From Rhizobium giardinii bv. giardinii H152 (lineage in GTDB: Bacteria > Pseudomonadota > Alphaproteobacteria > Rhizobiales > Rhizobiaceae): DNA of 64,000 bases. Location: contig NZ_KB902657.1 of assembly GCF_000379605.1 (NCBI RefSeq), positions 1 through 64,000 on the forward strand. The letters are read 5' to 3'. Position 1 is the stretch's first letter. Each line of letters opens with the position of its first letter. Both the position numbers and the translations under genes were made by a program. A model generated the notes under the pieces. It did no database searches, was not told the origin of the DNA, and saw only the letters and a list, made by a program, of their open reading frames with translations. Positions 9,435 through 17,640 of this stretch are shown here, one piece after another.

Positions 9435-9448
9435 GGCATTGCAATGCC
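9435..9448. promoter_or_regulatory. 14-bp perfect palindrome upstream of the CinR-like gene
   Basis: GGCATTGCAATGCC reads the same on both strands. It lies about 150 bases upstream of the CinR-like start, in a gap with no convincing gene (9289-9840). It could be a regulator-binding site. Function is inferred only from symmetry and position. Confidence 0.3.
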
Positions 9449-9609
9449 GAGGTTAATTTCGTTCGACTATTGGACGATCACCCGTTTCATTTTGGACACC
9501 AAAGCGACAACGACGCAGTCTCCTTCTTCAATCGTTGGCCGCGAGCCGACCTCGTTCGCCAACAAATCTGCGGTGGCGCGGATGAGGTTAGGTCGCTATA
9601 AGCGCTGGT

Positions 9610-9772
9610 GAGGCAGTACGCGCTGCCTCCGGGCTTAGTAACCCGACGCATGCCGGTTTGGCGTCCGCCGTTAGGGCGCCGAATTCCTCGACCTATGGTC
9701 GGGGAGCCATGGACGTATGTCCAGGTTCCTCGGAACTAAAGGTCTATGGGCCGGCGCATGCTCGGTTACTAA
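9610..9772 (+). other. Structured leader or candidate non-coding RNA before traM
   Basis: This stretch of the 552-bp gap 9289-9840 holds a dense series of dyads. GAGGCAG and CTGCCTC (9610-9616, 9623-9629) form a 7-bp hairpin. CGACC and GGTCG (9689-9693, 9697-9701) extend outward through wobble and further pairs to about 10 bp. GGAC and GTCC (9711-9714, 9719-9722) enclose a four-base loop. GTTCC and GGAAC lie at 9725-9736. A long imperfect repeat encloses the last three: 9635-9656 (beginning TTAGTAACC) pairs with 9751-9772 (ending GGTTACTAA). No reading frame here has family resemblance. It ends 68 bases before the traM start, so it may be the folded 5' leader of traM or a separate small RNA. 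The strand is assumed from traM. Confidence 0.45.
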
Positions 9773-9840
9773 CTCCCCGATCGCCAGGGGTCAGGAACTA
9801 TGCGGGGGCGCACCGCGCATTCCTGTTTTGGGAGTTGAAC

Positions 9841-10140
9841 ATGGACGCCGACGACCGATTGAATGGCGAGGCAGTCGATCTGAAGCCGCTGATAGGGCTC
9901 TTGCATGGGCTTCCGTCACCGCTCGTTGAGCGTCTCACGATCGATGCAATCCGCGAACATCGCGAACTGTTGGAGCGGGCAGAAAATCTGTTCAATGAAC
10001 TGCCGGCTGACGTTAAAGCCGGTAAGGAGCTTGTTGGCGATACCCATATTGCCTATCTCGAAGCAACCATCAGGATGCACGCGCAAATGTCGGTGCTGAC
10101 CACCTTGCTGCACATTCTAGGCTATACGCCCAAGGCCTGA
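9841..10140 (+). CDS. traM: TraM, TraR antiactivator
   Basis: TraM binds TraR and blocks its DNA binding, so that conjugation stays off until enough signal accumulates. The 99-residue helical protein matches Agrobacterium TraM along its length: VDLKPLIGLLHGLP, TIDAIREHRELLERAENLFNELP, and HIAYLEATIRMHAQMSVLTTLLHILGYTPK. The start is supported by GGGAG six bases upstream. The gene is convergent with traR, 15 bases apart, the usual arrangement of the two partners in rhizobial plasmids. The folded region upstream (9610-9772) may affect its expression. Confidence 0.94.
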   Translation: MDADDRLNGEAVDLKPLIGLLHGLPSPLVERLTIDAIREHRELLERAENLFNELPADVKAGKELVGDTHIAYLEATIRMHAQMSVLTTLLHILGYTPKA

Positions 10141-10155
10141 CAACGCCACATCATC

Positions 10156-10860
10156 CTAAATCAGGCCGCGTCGGATAGCCAAAGCCACCACCTGCGCATG
10201 ATTGGCCAGATTGTAGCGCGTTCTGACATCGTCAATCGCAGAGCGGACGCCAGCATACTTTGCCTGCTCCAGTTCAGCGATCACCTCGACGGTTTTGCCA
10301 AGCGACAGCCAGCGAATGTAGTTCACCTGCTTCGGCGTCAGGACGATCTTTTCCTCGATGGAGGGCGTGACCCGCATGTGCTCAAGGCGCGTATGAAGCT
10401 GGGCGACCGCTGAGGCTGCCATAATCGCATCGATCTCCATATCACTGGCAAGCGAAGGCTTCGCCGATGCAAAGGTCAGCATGGACATCGCACCGTTGGC
10501 GGTGGCGACCGGGATGGAAACGCCCGAGCGAATGTTGAAATCAGCGGCTTTCGAAAAGAAGTTCTTCTGCTCTTTTGACAGCGAGCTCTTGTCGGCTTCG
10601 CCGGACCAGGCGAAAGCGCGCCTTATAAGCTGGGCCTGCCGCATGACCGGATCGATGAACCGGTAGTCCAGCGTGTCATAGATTTTCTGCCAGTCGATAT
10701 CGTAGTTGGAGACCGCATAGGTCTGCCCGGGACGAATGTTTACGAAGGCATAGCCCACAAAATCGAACCGATCAGCCAGATTGGCCAGGGCGCCCTTCAC
10801 CATGGACTGATCGTTTCCGATCACGGTGATATCCAGCAGTTTCTCGACCCAGTTTGACAT
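10156..10860 (-). CDS. traR: TraR, quorum-sensing activator of conjugation
   Basis: LuxR-family transcription factor that binds an acyl-homoserine lactone and activates tra genes. From the ATG at 10860 (MSNWVEKL) it has 234 residues, the same length as Ti TraR. The ligand-contact residues fall at the same numbers: Tyr53, Trp57, Asp70 and Trp85. The C-terminal domain (LTPKQVNYIRWLSLGKTVEVIAELE...) is the GerE-type helix-turn-helix, ending AIRRGLI. An in-frame ATG eight codons upstream was set aside because GGGAGAG lies five bases before 10860. It is convergent with traM. With the CinR-like gene broken, this is the only intact LuxR-type regulator in the window. Confidence 0.94.
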   Translation of the reverse strand: MSNWVEKLLDITVIGNDQSMVKGALANLADRFDFVGYAFVNIRPGQTYAVSNYDIDWQKIYDTLDYRFIDPVMRQAQLIRRAFAWSGEADKSSLSKEQKNFFSKAADFNIRSGVSIPVATANGAMSMLTFASAKPSLASDMEIDAIMAASAVAQLHTRLEHMRVTPSIEEKIVLTPKQVNYIRWLSLGKTVEVIAELEQAKYAGVRSAIDDVRTRYNLANHAQVVALAIRRGLI

Positions 10861-11130
10861 CCATACTCTCCCTGTAAATCGCACCCGTTGCGCGGTGGCG
10901 AAATGCGTCGGCAGTCAGAGGGCCCGCGACGCGCGCGAACAGTGACCTGGTAAAGAATGAAGCATATTCAATCGCATAAGTTGACCATCACGGAATGGTT
11001 TTCTAAATCGTTTCCGCGAGATTGAAAACCTCGGAATTTGTTTATTCGCGGAAAACGTGTCGGGGTGTCGACCGACCGACCTCACTTTTCAGACAGTGCG
11101 GTCCATCCACCTGTTATTGTCTTTAAAAAT
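10861..11130. other. Intergenic region between traR and vapB
   Basis: About 270 bases without a credible gene. It must contain the divergent promoters of traR and vapBC. AT-rich patches (10960-11050) are visible, but no long palindrome comparable to those near the synthase or oriT was found. Confidence 0.5.
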
Positions 11131-11145
11131 GTCCTATATCTGGAC
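11131..11145. promoter_or_regulatory. Candidate VapBC operator
   Basis: GTCC and GGAC form a short inverted repeat around TATATCT, 18 bases upstream of the vapB start. Toxin-antitoxin operons of this kind usually repress themselves through such a dyad close to the promoter. The assignment is inferred from position. Confidence 0.35.
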
Positions 11146-11163
11146 TGTCATTAGAGAGAGACC

Positions 11164-11415
11164 ATGTTGCAGCTTACACACGATACCGAACAGCTTGCCC
11201 GAAAGGTTGCGGCCCGTGTGGGCCGTAGACCGGATGATCTTATTCGCGCGGCGCTCGAACGTGAGGCTGCGGCGCTTGGCGTTTCCACTGATTTGCCTGT
11301 TCGCAACCGCATGACCGTCGAGCAGATGATGGCCGTCGGCGAAAAGGTCTCGGCCCTGCCGCTGTTTGACCCATCGTCGCCGAAAGAGATTCTCGACGAC
11401 CTGAACGAACAATGA
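11164..11415 (+). CDS. vapB: VapB-type antitoxin
   Basis: Antitoxin of a type II toxin-antitoxin pair. It has 83 residues. The N-terminal half (LTHDTEQLARKVAARVGRRPDDLIRAALERE) looks like the short DNA-binding domain of the Rv0623-like/VapB antitoxins. The C-terminal half (LPLFDPSSPKEILDDLNEQ) is the part expected to thread into the toxin. The ribosome site AGAGAGA precedes the start. The stop overlaps the toxin start by four bases (ATGA), so the two are translated together. It should stabilise the plasmid by post-segregational killing, inferred from the pair and its place between traR and traH. Confidence 0.85.
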   Translation: MLQLTHDTEQLARKVAARVGRRPDDLIRAALEREAAALGVSTDLPVRNRMTVEQMMAVGEKVSALPLFDPSSPKEILDDLNEQ

Positions 11416-11810
11416 TCGTCGTCGATTCCTCCGCAGTAGTCGCCATCCTCGAACGGGAAGACGACAGTGCTCTTTATGCTCGCGTAATTCAGGATGCCGA
11501 CGATCTCACGATGTCGGCCGTCAACGCCCATGAATGTGCGGTCGTTCTACGTCGCCGTAGAGGGCCGGAGGGTGAGCGAATCCTCTGGCTCTTTCTGACA
11601 GACAACGGCGTCCAGATCCTGCCCTTTGATGAGGAGCAGGCTCGAAGAGCTTCAGAGGCCTTCGGAAAGTACGGCAAGGGCATCGATGCGAAGGCCAGGC
11701 TTAACCTTGCCGACTGTGCCGCATACGCGCTCGCCAAAAGCCTTTCGGCGCCTTTGCTGTTCAAGGGAGATGACTTCATACACACCGATATCGAAGTCGC
11801 GGCACGGTAG
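11412..11810 (+). CDS. vapC: VapC-type PIN-domain toxin
   Basis: PIN-domain ribonuclease toxin, 132 residues. The acidic residues of the active site are visible: Asp5 (MIVVDSSAVV), Glu41 (SAVNAHE), Asp101 (LNLADCAAYALA) and Asp120 or Asp121 (FKGDDF). These are the four positions normally conserved in VapC, so the toxin is probably active. It overlaps the antitoxin gene by 4 bases. The RNA target cannot be told from the sequence. It is convergent with traH, with about 108 bases between. Confidence 0.9.
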   Translation: MIVVDSSAVVAILEREDDSALYARVIQDADDLTMSAVNAHECAVVLRRRRGPEGERILWLFLTDNGVQILPFDEEQARRASEAFGKYGKGIDAKARLNLADCAAYALAKSLSAPLLFKGDDFIHTDIEVAAR

Positions 11811-11842
11811 GCATAAGTGTCCGCGCCGGGCTATCTTGACGC

Positions 11843-11859
11843 CCGAACTCCAAGTTCGG
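11843..11859. terminator. Hairpin between convergent vapC and traH
   Basis: CCGAACT and AGTTCGG form a perfect 7-bp stem around CCA. It lies between the ends of two convergent genes, where a bidirectional terminator would be expected. There is no T-run, so rho-independent action is doubtful. Confidence 0.35.
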
Positions 11860-11918
11860 TGGATGGCCTTGACGAGCTCAGTGTCACGAATACACCGCCG
11901 GATTGCAGTGTTTGGGCG

Positions 11919-12527
11919 TTACTGCCCGCCGATCCGGGACAGATCGACCCGAATTCCCGCGGTTCCAACCTCCTTTTCGTCTGAGGGCTCCCCTTCGCTC
12001 TGGGAGGCGGTGGCATCAGCAGGTTTGTCTGCGGCATCCGAAGAAACTTCCTTCCGATCGACGATTGTACCACCTGGATCCTCCGCCTGAAACACGCTTT
12101 CACCTTCGAACTGGCCGGTGTTCCAGGCGTAAACGGCATCTTCGAAGATCTGCGGAAGCACCTCACTGCTCGTTGGGTTGCCATACCACTTTGAAACGAT
12201 GCGCATGATCTTTGAAAACATCCTCGTCCCCATGCGAAGATTTTCGCATGGGTCAACCAGATCTGGTTTCAGCGCGGACGCGTCCTTCACGCCGACACCC
12301 GCCGGGAACTGTGTCAGGCCCACACGCACGACGGCCTGCCCGACATACTGGCGTATGACCTCCATCGCCTCGTCTAGCGTCTTCGGTTTTGGTACAAGGA
12401 TGAGCCGCCCTCCGGCTTTGACCGTGACAGCAAGCGGATCGCCCGGACCGACAGCGGCTACGAACTGCTCGACGATGGCGGGTTTCAGCGAGGGATCGGC
12501 GCATTCCGCGATAAAGGCAGCATCCAT
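11919..12527 (-). CDS. traH: TraH, conjugal transfer protein
   Basis: The fourth gene of the traAFBH group of rhizobial conjugative plasmids; its exact biochemical role is not established. The protein has 202 residues from the ATG at 12527 (MDAAFIAECADPSLKPAIVEQF). The first two thirds (to about residue 140) are conserved TraH-like sequence, including VDPCENLRMGT. The last 50 residues are acidic and Ser/Asp-rich and probably disordered. A longer frame reaches back to 12833 but overlaps traB and is rejected. Inside the coding sequence, CCCATGCGAA and TTCGCATGGG (12229-12238, 12243-12252) form a perfect inverted repeat. Confidence 0.85.
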   Translation of the reverse strand: MDAAFIAECADPSLKPAIVEQFVAAVGPGDPLAVTVKAGGRLILVPKPKTLDEAMEVIRQYVGQAVVRVGLTQFPAGVGVKDASALKPDLVDPCENLRMGTRMFSKIMRIVSKWYGNPTSSEVLPQIFEDAVYAWNTGQFEGESVFQAEDPGGTIVDRKEVSSDAADKPADATASQSEGEPSDEKEVGTAGIRVDLSRIGGQ

Positions 12528-12544
12528 GACGAAGGCTCCAAAGT

Positions 12545-13711
12545 TCAGGTATTGAAGGAAATCACAAGGGGGACGCCGAACAGGGCGGACCAGGCTTTGG
12601 CGCTCGCGCGCTGGATGGCGACGATGTTTCCACCCGTCGTCCACCAGCCATTGCCGATCAAAACGATCGCGTCGGGTCGGTGTAGCATCGACTGGAGAAT
12701 GGGCCACAGTACGAGCTGCTCGTAGCAGATAAGAGGCGCGATCTTTCGGCCCGCGACCTCGACGACAGGATTGGCCAAGAGGTTGGAGCGGGCGCCGCCA
12801 GTCTCTCCTGTCCATCGCTCCCATGGACGCCACATCGAAACCGGCACAGGCATGCGCTCGCGATAGAGGACACGCCCCCCATGCGCATCGATGGCCACCA
12901 TGACGTTGTCGTAGCCAACCGCATCGACGACCGCCGCGCCGGCGACCACAGTCACGTGGGTTCCTTGCAGCTCATTCCGCCAGAAACGTTCAAGCGTTGA
13001 CGTCCAAAAGCCCAGTGTGCTCTCGGGAAGCACGACGACGGTCTCTCGTGTTCCGGCAGCCTTCCGAACAGTCGTCACCACGTCACGTTGACGTTGAAGG
13101 GATTGATCGCGGCCGAGACTTGCGCCCATTTCAAGGTCGACACCACGCCACCCCTCCGGTAGAATCTGATGTGTCCCCGATGCGGCGGACCAAAGCCATA
13201 GACCTGACAGGGCAATGGCAATAGCCGGCCCAATCCGGGTTACCAGACCGATTAGGCCGGCTGACAACACGAGAAGCCCCCACCATCCCCATCCAGGAAA
13301 CAGAATTCCCGCCGCCGTCAACGGATGCGCCCAGCCTGTGATCCCGAGCGGAGGCAGACCGGTGAGAGCCAAGATGAGGAGATATCGCACCGCTTTTACC
13401 AAGCCCGACCGTGCTGTCCAGAATACCGCATGGAGAGCAACGAAAGACGATGCCGCCGCGACCCAGAAGAGGAGGCCAACCCAGAGATCCGCAGCAAAGA
13501 ACTGTGCGACGCCCGACGGCAATCCTCGCGACGCCGCCAGGAAATAGCCGGCCGCGACGAGGGCCGCTGCGATCCGCGTCGGTGATCGGGCCCACAGAAG
13601 CGGGAAGAAGGTTGCCGCTGGCAGCAGCGGCGCCTGACCGCTCCAGCCGATCGCCCCGACGACGACGGCAAGGGGGACGAGAACGGCCGTGATCACGATC
13701 TCACGGCGCAT
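12545..13711 (-). CDS. traB: TraB, nitrilase-like conjugal transfer membrane protein
   Basis: TraB of Ti-type plasmids raises conjugation efficiency; it resembles apolipoprotein N-acyltransferase (Lnt) with a carbon-nitrogen hydrolase domain. The protein has 388 residues: five or more membrane segments up to about residue 175, then the hydrolase-like domain. Of the Glu-Lys-Cys triad, Glu230 (VVLPESTLGFW) and Cys329 (PLICYEQL) are present. Where Lnt has the lysine there is YRERMPVP at 283-290, with no Lys, so the chemistry may differ or be absent. That comparison is by eye. The start overlaps the traF stop by 11 bases. Confidence 0.9.
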   Translation of the reverse strand: MRREIVITAVLVPLAVVVGAIGWSGQAPLLPAATFFPLLWARSPTRIAAALVAAGYFLAASRGLPSGVAQFFAADLWVGLLFWVAAASSFVALHAVFWTARSGLVKAVRYLLILALTGLPPLGITGWAHPLTAAGILFPGWGWWGLLVLSAGLIGLVTRIGPAIAIALSGLWLWSAASGTHQILPEGWRGVDLEMGASLGRDQSLQRQRDVVTTVRKAAGTRETVVVLPESTLGFWTSTLERFWRNELQGTHVTVVAGAAVVDAVGYDNVMVAIDAHGGRVLYRERMPVPVSMWRPWERWTGETGGARSNLLANPVVEVAGRKIAPLICYEQLVLWPILQSMLHRPDAIVLIGNGWWTTGGNIVAIQRASAKAWSALFGVPLVISFNT

Positions 13712-14237
13712 AGGTCAACACCTCTTGCGCCAGACCGAGCACGCCTGACACAGGCACCGGCCCGAAATATCGGGAATCCCATGAGCCGATGAAGTCGGAG
13801 TGCAGATACACCTCTCCGGCTCGCACCATTCCGCTTTGACCGTGCCGAAGAGATCGCCCCTGTCCGTCCTTCTCCATGATGCGGGAGCCGGGGATCGGTA
13901 CGCGGTCAACTGCGATGTGATCGGTGACGTCCACGCGCTGTCCCGCCACCGCGATGACAGTCTTTATCAGCGGCCCAAACCCGCCGGGGCAAAGTCCCGG
14001 GCGGAGATAGCCACGCTGCCTCGCCTCGCGCATGGCGGCATTGTCGGGCGGGCAGACGAAAACTGTTTCGCCGGGCAGGACCGGGCGGGTGAGCGTAACG
14101 ATGCGCCAGAGGCCGAGCGGCTCACTCCGCGTCGTGTTGATGCGCAGACCACCACTCCAACCGGCAGCAAAGAGGACGCCAATCATGCCAGCGGCCACGG
14201 ATATCGTGACGCAGGCGCGGCGTCGTTGACGAGGCAT
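13701..14237 (-). CDS. traF: TraF, S26-family maturation peptidase
   Basis: TraF is a signal-peptidase-like serine protease (family S26) that in related systems processes and cyclises the pilin TrbC. From the ATG at 14237 (MPRQRRRACV) it has 178 residues: a basic start, one membrane segment at about 10-27, and the catalytic Ser38 (TRSEPLGLW) and Lys92 (GPLIKTVIAVAG). The end part HSDFIGSWDSRYFGPVP is the usual box E region of the family. An in-frame ATG ten codons upstream would also be possible. The order A-F-B-H on the minus strand matches Ti plasmids. Confidence 0.92.
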   Translation of the reverse strand: MPRQRRRACVTISVAAGMIGVLFAAGWSGGLRINTTRSEPLGLWRIVTLTRPVLPGETVFVCPPDNAAMREARQRGYLRPGLCPGGFGPLIKTVIAVAGQRVDVTDHIAVDRVPIPGSRIMEKDGQGRSLRHGQSGMVRAGEVYLHSDFIGSWDSRYFGPVPVSGVLGLAQEVLTYAP

Positions 14238-14263
14238 CGTCCAACCTTCACGCATCATCATAA

Positions 14264-17200
14264 TCATTTGAGGGAGAGCCCCTTGGTCTGGGTTTGCCGC
14301 GTTGTTTCAGCCTGCTTCAATGCCAGCGTGGTGCGCTCGTGCGCGGCGAGTTGCTGCACAGTGCGCATGCTGTTCCAAGCCGACTGCACTTCGCTTTTCT
14401 GCGAAGGGTTCATCCCGGCCGTCAATTTGTGAAAGGTCTCGCCGTTTGCATCTTTAGCAGAGATCGGCAGCAGGCTGCGTTCTCCGAAACGCTCGGACAC
14501 AGCCTTGGCGAAGCCTTCAAGTTCAGCTTTCACGTTTGTGTCGGCCAGCGCATATTCGAGACCGGCGGGAAGATCGTTGCGATCGATCGCATCGCGGATC
14601 CGCTCAAGCGTTTGCTTGGCCGATGGCGAGAGGGCAGGGATGTCGATGGAGACCTTGAGACGGATTGCCCGCTCTTGCGCTTCATGCTTGCGCTCCGCCT
14701 CGACGCGCGCCGTTACATACCGCTCGAGGTTTCGCGCCAAGGCAGGCGCGTTGACAAGCGCCGTGTCGCGCGCTGCCTTCTCATTCGCTCCGGTGAAGAT
14801 GCCGGTCTTGCCTTTGAGCGCTCCAAACCTTTCCGGCTCTGCTGCGATCTTCGCAAGCGTTGTCTGCGCTCTTGCCGGATCCTTCAGCATGGCGTCGACA
14901 TTGACAGCCTTGAACGCGGTCTCCGGCTCAGCGAAGACCTGGGTAAAGCGTGTCGTGACCTCCTGCCATTGCTTCTTCAACCCCGGATCGGCGGCCAAGC
15001 GATCCTCAACGGCCTGGTCGATCGATTTCGGGAACGTTGTGATGCCTGATACCATCGGCCTTGCCTCCATGACGGGTTTCGGGGTCACTTGGGTATTCGA
15101 GCGCTTGAGACCGAGCTGTGCGCCGATCGTCGCCAGCCGGGCGGTGAGATTGACGAGCTTCTGTTTCTGGCGAACGGTCCAGGCGAGGCGGTCGCGAACG
15201 AGGGTGCGTGCGACATTGACCAGATGCAGGCCGCGCGCGTCGGCGAAGCGAAGGGCCGCGCGATAGAAGGCGCCCTTCTCGTAATCGAGCGTCGTTTCCT
15301 TGGAGTTCTTGCGCGATAGAAGCTCGGCAAGGCCACCCCCCTTGGCGAAGGACCGCGAGCCATAATAGACGCCGAGATCCTCGCGATGACGGGTCATCGC
15401 CACATAAGTCAGGTGACGGTCGAGGGATAGCGAGGCCAGAACCTTGACCCTGTCGACGGTCGCGCCCTGGCTCTTATGGATCGTGGTCGCATATCCATGA
15501 TCAACATTGTTGTAGAACCGCTGCTCTACGCTGATAGCTTTGCGATGTTCGCCTTCACCAATTTCGGCAACGATACGCCCCGGGGCGGCTTCCACGACCT
15601 TGGCCAGCATGCCGTTCTTGACGCCAAGCGAGCTTTCATTTTTGAGGAAGACGATCCGATCGCCGGCGGCAAAATGACGAATACCGTCTTCCGTCTTGAA
15701 GGCGTGACCGCCATCGACAAGGCCGCGCTCCACCAGCTTGGCGCGCGCCAGCTCGTTGAGCATCCTGACGTCGCGGCGAAGGTGTGCGAGGATCAGCGAG
15801 GACCGGGCCGGATCGTACTCGCGGTTCCAATCGGAGATAAGGTTTTCGACGGCTTGTGACTTCAAGGTCGATCCCATCATCCGACCGTTTGCGCTGTAGG
15901 ACTCGACAGCCTTGGCGATGTTGCCGCGGGCGAGATCGAGAGAAGCGTCGCGCATCCATTGCTCGTGCTGGCGATAGATGGTTTCGAGTTCGGCGTAGCC
16001 GATGCGATCAGCGATGGCGCGGAAGGCGGCACCTGCCTCGATCGGCTGCAGCTGTTCGGGATCACCGATGAGAACGAGCTTTGTCCCGCGCACCGTTGCC
16101 TCTTCAACAAGCTGCGCCATCTGTTTCGAAGAGACCATGCCGGCTTCGTCCAAAACCATAACGGTCTTGTCATTGAGATGGTCGCGACCTTGGGCCCAGC
16201 GCAGTTCCCAGGAGGATAATGTACGGGAAAGAATACCCGCTTCCTTTTCCAGCCCTTCGGCCGCCTTCCCCGCCAGGGCGGCGCCAACGACACGATAGCC
16301 GGCCGCTTCCCAGGCCTCGCGCGCCGCCTTCATCATCGTGGTCTTGCCGGCGCCGGCGCGGCCGATCACGGCTGCAATCCGCTCAGGACCTGCAACATGC
16401 TCGATGGCCGTTTTCTGCTCATCCGAGAGGCGCTCATGGCGCTCGAACACCGCCCCGATGATCTTCTGGCGGACGCCATGCGATGATCGCTGGGACAGCC
16501 ATATCGACCGGTTTGCCATCTCAGCCTCAAGGCGGATCATCTCGCGCGTCGTATACCTCGCGGGCGTCCTGACACCGGAGGTAAAGTCGATACGCTCACG
16601 GTCGAGACGCAGCACGTCCAGATGCTGCATGATCCGCGCCATCAGGCTCTGGAAGAGAGCCGCGTCGTCGACATAGCGATGGAGGACTTTCGCCACGTCC
16701 TGGTTGTCGAAAACGCTCTTCTCCCGAGTGATGAGATCAAGCACGATGCCGGGATTGCGCTGGATGCGCCGGACATTCTCCGCGCGCCGCTCTTCCTGCA
16801 ATTCGATCCGCTCGAGCTTCCGTGACCCGGCTGTCGCCAGCCCGTTTTCCGTTTCCGATTTTCGCTCGATGGCGGTGGCGCCGACCCCGATATGAATGGT
16901 CGGGGTCAGGTCGATACCCTGCTTTTCGAAGGATCGGCCATCGATGCGGATATCCAGCCCGGCAAGCACCAGGCACCGGTTCAGACAAGCAAACCATCCA
17001 TCACGAAAGGAATTGAAGTCCTCGGTGCCACCCGCCCAGAGTTCATAGATGATTTTGCCAGTGTCATTGCGAAAGGGCTGGCCGTCTGGTCCAAGAACAG
17101 CGACCTTCTTGGCACCGAACCCGTCCCCGCTCAGAGGCCGCAATGTCGTCATCAGGTGGACATGCGGGTTGCCGGGTGCATCGTGATAGACCCAGTCCGC

Positions 17201-17587
17201 GACCATACCCTTCGACGTGATATGCTCGGCAACGAAGTCTCGCATCAGCGCGATGTTCTGCTCGGAGGATAGCTCGATCGGCAGCGCGATGGTCACATCC
17301 TTGGCAAGCTGGGCATCGACCCGCTTCTCGAACACTTCCACCTTGTTCCAGAACGCTTCCGAGGCTCCCGAGACCGATCGATCGGCAATCATGACGCGTA
17401 GCCAGTGTGGCGCATCGGCAGGGATCACGAACTCCTCGTGCAGCAGACCCTGCTTGCCTGTGTAGTCGATTGTGCGTGCTTCCCGCTCGTAGTCCATCCT
17501 GGCGCAGTGCCGGTAGGCCGCAGACAGCACGGCGCTGCGGCCAGAGCCACGGGCGACGATGCTGACTGAAAAATGCGGGACGGCCAC
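14264..17587 (-). CDS. traA: TraA, relaxase-helicase
   Basis: TraA nicks the plasmid at oriT, stays attached to the 5' end, and unwinds the strand for transfer. From the GTG at 17587 (then AVPHFSVSIVARG) it has 1107 residues, close to the 1100 of Ti TraA. The N-terminal MobA/MobL-type relaxase carries the conserved AAYRH region and the metal-binding histidines of NPHVHLMTTLRPL. The C-terminal TraI-like helicase has Walker A VIGRAGAGKTT (about 16340-16370), MVLDEAGMV, GDPEQLQPIEAG and the UvrD-like HGYATTIHKSQGATVD. The GTG was preferred because AGAAGGA lies 11 bases upstream and homologues begin there; the frame also opens at a TTG at 17620. It is transcribed away from oriT. Confidence 0.95.
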   Translation of the reverse strand: MAVPHFSVSIVARGSGRSAVLSAAYRHCARMDYEREARTIDYTGKQGLLHEEFVIPADAPHWLRVMIADRSVSGASEAFWNKVEVFEKRVDAQLAKDVTIALPIELSSEQNIALMRDFVAEHITSKGMVADWVYHDAPGNPHVHLMTTLRPLSGDGFGAKKVAVLGPDGQPFRNDTGKIIYELWAGGTEDFNSFRDGWFACLNRCLVLAGLDIRIDGRSFEKQGIDLTPTIHIGVGATAIERKSETENGLATAGSRKLERIELQEERRAENVRRIQRNPGIVLDLITREKSVFDNQDVAKVLHRYVDDAALFQSLMARIMQHLDVLRLDRERIDFTSGVRTPARYTTREMIRLEAEMANRSIWLSQRSSHGVRQKIIGAVFERHERLSDEQKTAIEHVAGPERIAAVIGRAGAGKTTMMKAAREAWEAAGYRVVGAALAGKAAEGLEKEAGILSRTLSSWELRWAQGRDHLNDKTVMVLDEAGMVSSKQMAQLVEEATVRGTKLVLIGDPEQLQPIEAGAAFRAIADRIGYAELETIYRQHEQWMRDASLDLARGNIAKAVESYSANGRMMGSTLKSQAVENLISDWNREYDPARSSLILAHLRRDVRMLNELARAKLVERGLVDGGHAFKTEDGIRHFAAGDRIVFLKNESSLGVKNGMLAKVVEAAPGRIVAEIGEGEHRKAISVEQRFYNNVDHGYATTIHKSQGATVDRVKVLASLSLDRHLTYVAMTRHREDLGVYYGSRSFAKGGGLAELLSRKNSKETTLDYEKGAFYRAALRFADARGLHLVNVARTLVRDRLAWTVRQKQKLVNLTARLATIGAQLGLKRSNTQVTPKPVMEARPMVSGITTFPKSIDQAVEDRLAADPGLKKQWQEVTTRFTQVFAEPETAFKAVNVDAMLKDPARAQTTLAKIAAEPERFGALKGKTGIFTGANEKAARDTALVNAPALARNLERYVTARVEAERKHEAQERAIRLKVSIDIPALSPSAKQTLERIRDAIDRNDLPAGLEYALADTNVKAELEGFAKAVSERFGERSLLPISAKDANGETFHKLTAGMNPSQKSEVQSAWNSMRTVQQLAAHERTTLALKQAETTRQTQTKGLSLK

Positions 17588-17640
17588 GGGTGGAGCGTTC
17601 CTTCTTACGAACGAAATCAACAGGTTGATCGCAAGAGGTG

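Noticed and set aside
9444-9611. Possible 55-residue plus-strand gene upstream of traM
   Set aside because: A weak ribosome site exists (GAGAGG seven bases before the ATG), but the product shows no recognisable features and the region is rich in dyads; not supported as a gene.
12528-12833. N-terminal extension of traH
   Set aside because: It would overlap most of the traB end and does not resemble TraH; the ATG at 12527 begins the conserved part.
17588-17620. TTG start that would lengthen TraA by 11 residues
   Set aside because: The GTG at 17587 has a better-placed AGAAGGA, and relatives begin with the following AVPHFS-type sequence.
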